Assembly: GCA_964011275.1 (NCBI GenBank)
Contig: CAXGOB010000007.1
Span: 1-64,000, forward strand
From: UBA7328 sp002471345
GTDB taxonomy: Bacteria > Bacteroidota > Bacteroidia > Chitinophagales > Saprospiraceae
Direction: 5' to 3'
Length of the DNA stretch: 64,000 nt
Position 1 is the first letter of the stretch. The number at the start of each line of letters is the position of its first letter. The notes beneath the pieces were generated by a model. It worked only from the letters and a program-made list of their open reading frames with translations, searched no databases and was not told the DNA's origin. Shown in pieces: positions 62,201 through 64,000 of the stretch. The translations under genes and the position numbers were made by a program.

Positions 62201-64000
62201 TGTATCTGAAAGCGTGAATACATAAGTCCCTGTGCTAGGAGCTTCGAATTTAAAACTCATATCTCTTCCTGGAGTCTCTACTGTTTTATCAAAACAATCA
62301 CCACTTACTCCTTCGAAATCATTCGAGTTATGCCAAGTGTTACCTTGAGCTGGATATTCACATGAAAGTTCTTTATCTGGAGTACATGCACATCCTTCTA
62401 TTTTTAGATCATAATCTACATCACGATGGGCATCAACTACTAAATAATAATATCCTTTAGTTAGAGTTTTTTCTATTTTCTGAGAGCTGCCACTATACTT
62501 GCTAGAAGCCCAACAATCATAGTTGCCACCAATCTCTTTATACAACATCAAACCAATCTTTGAAAGATACTTTGGTGCAGAAACATGGATTTTCATCTCT
62601 TTTGTTTCAGGAACATGGAATCCATATACTTTTTCTTTTCCTACATACCCCATTTTGCTTTCTCCTGCACATCCATAAACACTCATATAATTGTGACCAT
62701 TTTTATTAGTCTGATTAGTCAAATGAGCTCCACAAGAGATCTCTTCAGCATGAGCAAAATCTGGGCTATCACAAGTCACATGAATTTTATATGACCCTTT
62801 AGTATTTGAAGTTTTTCCATCGACAATAATATAATACTCTCCTGGGCCCCAATTATTATAGCCCTGAGTAATGTACTTTCCTCCATAATAGTCTGTCCCC
62901 TCAGTAAGACAAGTAAAATCATTACCACATTTTTCAACTAAGATGATATTCAATCCAGGTTCTTGAGTCTCTAGGTGAATTTGAATTTTACCACCATAAG
63001 TAGGTTTGTCTATACTATAGATATTATCACCTCCATCATATTGCCATCCTGAATAACTACAACTATATGTATTCCAATTATAATTACTAGAGGCCCCTGT
63101 AGTATGTCCGCTGTACGAAGAGCCACAAGGTAGATAATGGGCATCCCCACAATCTACATACGAATGACCATCACTTGATTTGCATCCAGTTATCTCTAAA
63201 TCATAGCTACCATATTCTCCTTTCCAAGTATCCACTATTACATAATAGTCACCTGCAGGTAATCTGATGTCCATTTTTTCATCACTATGTCCATAGCCCC
63301 TGCTCATTCCAATACAATCATTCTTCCAGCAACCTCCTTTATACAAAAAGAGGTCATAGTTCACTCCATACCCAGTGATATTCGTAAGATATATATCTAT
63401 GCTTTCCTCCTTATAAAGTTTAAAATGATAGACCATCTCATTGCCATCATATCCAGAATAAGTGTCGCCTCCGTAATAATAATCTTCTTTCCAATTAGTA
63501 CCACTTTTTGCAGATTCTTTCCATAGTTGGGTGCCGCAATCTACATAGTGAGATTTTCCACAGACATCAGATGGTGATGCAGAAGGGCAACCTGATATAG
63601 ATATATCATACTGTCCAAATTCACCATGCCATGTATCTATTACTAAGTAATAATACCCAGGCTCCAACCATTTACTGATCTCTTCATCCAGCGTGCTATA
63701 CTTATTACTCATAGCAATTGCTGAACCATAGCCACAAGTATTTTTATATAAAAACATGTCATAATTCACATCACCATATCCATGATTGTGAAGTTCTATA
63801 TAGTATTCATCAGCATGATCAATATAAATTTCATATGCTCTTTCATATCCATTATATCCAGAATAGGATTTGCTTCCATAATGGTGCTTATCCATGTTAT
63901 TAGTACTATGATCATAGCTATTGCTGTGATTAGTGTAGTAGGAATCACATGTTAATACGGTATGCTTATCACAAACATGTCCACTACTAGAATGTCCGTT
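59288..64000 (-). CDS. Giant T9SS-secreted repeat protein (PPC-like, TSP3, cohesin, dockerin-like); N-terminus outside window
   Basis: The frame is open to the window edge, giving at least 1570 residues; the first in-frame ATG at 63895 is not the true start because the repeat pattern continues upstream. From the window edge down to about 62015 there are five PPC-like units of 120-140 residues, each with paired Cys, YSGY-type turns and YYYLVID.W.GEYG.YD. From about 62012 to 60960 there are four thrombospondin-3-type calcium-binding units of about 85 residues (D.D.DG..D..DNCP, then CDDGN.NTSND.IN..C.C). A cohesin-like domain (about 60945-60515), a dockerin-like pair of helix-loop segments (DDRSGNGISMIDVLMLSRHL, AADLDGNGQLTIRDEQVLVRFM, about 60330-60150) and a C-terminal sorting domain (TISPNPIES ... 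IIFISIQNKVSRLIKRAVMMH) follow. It is an exported surface or extracellular protein. Confidence 0.88.
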   Translation of the reverse strand, partial: NGHSSSGHVCDKHTVLTCDSYYTNHSNSYDHSTNNMDKHHYGSKSYSGYNGYERAYEIYIDHADEYYIELHNHGYGDVNYDMFLYKNTCGYGSAIAMSNKYSTLDEEISKWLEPGYYYLVIDTWHGEFGQYDISISGCPSASPSDVCGKSHYVDCGTQLWKESAKSGTNWKEDYYYGGDTYSGYDGNEMVYHFKLYKEESIDIYLTNITGYGVNYDLFLYKGGCWKNDCIGMSRGYGHSDEKMDIRLPAGDYYVIVDTWKGEYGSYDLEITGCKSSDGHSYVDCGDAHYLPCGSSYSGHTTGASSNYNWNTYSCSYSGWQYDGGDNIYSIDKPTYGGKIQIHLETQEPGLNIILVEKCGNDFTCLTEGTDYYGGKYITQGYNNWGPGEYYIIVDGKTSNTKGSYKIHVTCDSPDFAHAEEISCGAHLTNQTNKNGHNYMSVYGCAGESKMGYVGKEKVYGFHVPETKEMKIHVSAPKYLSKIGLMLYKEIGGNYDCWASSKYSGSSQKIEKTLTKGYYYLVVDAHRDVDYDLKIEGCACTPDKELSCEYPAQGNTWHNSNDFEGVSGDCFDKTVETPGRDMSFKFEAPSTGTYVFTLSDTEGNLDLFLVENCSDGKTCIGYSAKIGNVDDAITVDLEQGKVVYVIVDALFKNADSEFTLSVNCEAEFVDSDSDGRADSNDNCPEDANADQANNDNDDLGDACDGDDDNDGVLDVLDCAPLDASIAVTIGDVCNDGNANTSNDRINANCECEGDDSDDRDSDGVVNDSDNCPDDANDDQVDTDGDGEGDACDIDDDGDGVMDTFDCFPIDSSRSFKIGDVCDDGNENTTGDAINANCECSGQGDSDGDGITDALDNCPGMPNADQADLDQDGIGNECDDDMDGDGVANADDCAPEDPQNSTKPGDSCNDGNAETSNDIIREDCQCKGSGSDADDDGVDDAVDNCPLIANQDQIDFDGDGLGNSCDQDNDNDGVPDATDCTPFDSTQVFTIGDACDDGNPNTSNDAINSDCECVGVGSGSIYVGNGEGAVGDTVCVEVGVVGVRSIGSTMFTVRVNNNLAKITSVQNVGFGPGNFTSSAEFLTAVEGDTSNARIISWAVEDSSMFDLMDSTALVEVCIAINAAGDGTFPITIDDTININGSELVIELNDADNIPIPLSISNGTMTVNEVGNNLITGNISTVKGLALPTVHVEVSEEQNVVSTTNERGDYQLFVGDKESYIISPSFDDRSGNGISMIDVLMLSRHLNFVTSFNNPYQYIAADLDGNGQLTIRDEQVLVRFMMGMLIDGEMPRSWRFIPDNFNMPVVPEFARHSEVLDHPESALVNMADLDRFQNFTGVKMGDFDFSADYRGFQATFVRSKGVDVFKSDQQVQKGEEVILSFNSEDFKDAEAMLLNFSVDRNSLEFVDEKSAFGNASVTSVDDLASSGNLAILAYATARDYEINLVFKAHSDGLISEMISLRSNAPSRTISSELEEQNINLHFESIAKHTSLTISPNPIESNARLIYETESTGNVEIEILATDGRILYSQKAFAGEGSNVFVISQNELNTSDGIIFISIQNKVSRLIKRAVMMH

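Noticed and set aside
61761..62225. 154-codon plus-strand frame in the TSP3 region
   Set aside because: It is the reverse complement of Asp/Gly/Asn-rich repeats, giving a Ser-rich shadow product.

Overview
The window comes from an A+T-rich bacterium of the phylum Bacteroidota. Four things point there. A very large exported protein (59288-64000) ends in a type IX secretion C-terminal sorting domain. There are TonB-dependent receptors of the CarboxypepD-regulatory plus beta-barrel type. Several genes have TAnnTTTG -7 promoter elements close upstream, and the initiator tRNA has a complete TTTG-N19-TATATTTG promoter. Many families are typical of the phylum (DUF3127, PepSY-type small membrane proteins, LytS/LytTR pairs). 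A dockerin-like module, thrombospondin-3 repeats and a nickel superoxide dismutase fit a marine, Saprospiria-like lineage, but that rank is inference. The region looks chromosomal: housekeeping genes dominate and I saw no transposase, integrase, CRISPR array or phage gene.

Layout. 1-2.7 kb: FadH-like dienoyl-CoA reductase, hotdog thioesterase and a VOC protein cut by the window edge. 2.8-5.9 kb: a membrane-fusion protein and ABC exporter pair. 6-8.4 kb: acetyltransferase, YpfJ-like zinc peptidase, membrane-anchored M15-like protein. 8.5-13 kb: TonB-dependent receptor downstream of an OmpR-type two-component system. 13-16.5 kb: SRPBCC protein, stomatin-like protein, VF530-type protein, exported nickel superoxide dismutase, DUF3127 protein, Fur-family regulator. 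16.5-19 kb: arsenosugar operon arsM / AhpD-like / arsS behind a palindromic operator candidate. 19-24.3 kb: DUF1648 protein, BtuB-like receptor under a cobalamin riboswitch, M1 aminopeptidase. 24.6-38.6 kb: mostly housekeeping genes (M20 hydrolase, pyrF, mrp, ribF fused to a glycosyltransferase, a pseudouridine synthase, algH, fabD, cold-shock protein, an ornithine cyclodeaminase-like / threonine synthase / type II homoserine kinase operon, rsgA). 38.8-48.9 kb: an accessory-looking stretch with an esterase, a tandem-HTH AraC regulator, SnoaL-like and YHS proteins, three disrupted genes, folE, a LytS/LytTR pair, tRNA-fMet, a 42-codon small ORF between two terminators and an ankyrin-like protein. 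49-51.3 kb: Gfo/Idh dehydrogenase and PfkB kinase. 51.4-59.2 kb: ddl, the complete hutHUIG histidine-degradation operon and a divergent LysR regulator. 59.3-64 kb: the giant secreted repeat protein, whose N-terminus lies outside the window.

Functional links. hutH, hutU, hutI and hutG take histidine to glutamate and formamide. The riboswitch ties the second TonB-dependent receptor to vitamin B12 uptake. ArsM, the AhpD-like protein and ArsS form the core of arsenosugar biosynthesis. The most unusual items are an exported NiSOD whose His1-Cys2 nickel hook appears to be exposed by signal peptidase, the RibF-glycosyltransferase fusion, the palindrome in front of arsM, the tandem AraC DNA-binding domains, the isolated 42-codon ORF, and a local cluster of three broken genes. 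I found no clearly new multi-gene defence or mobile system.
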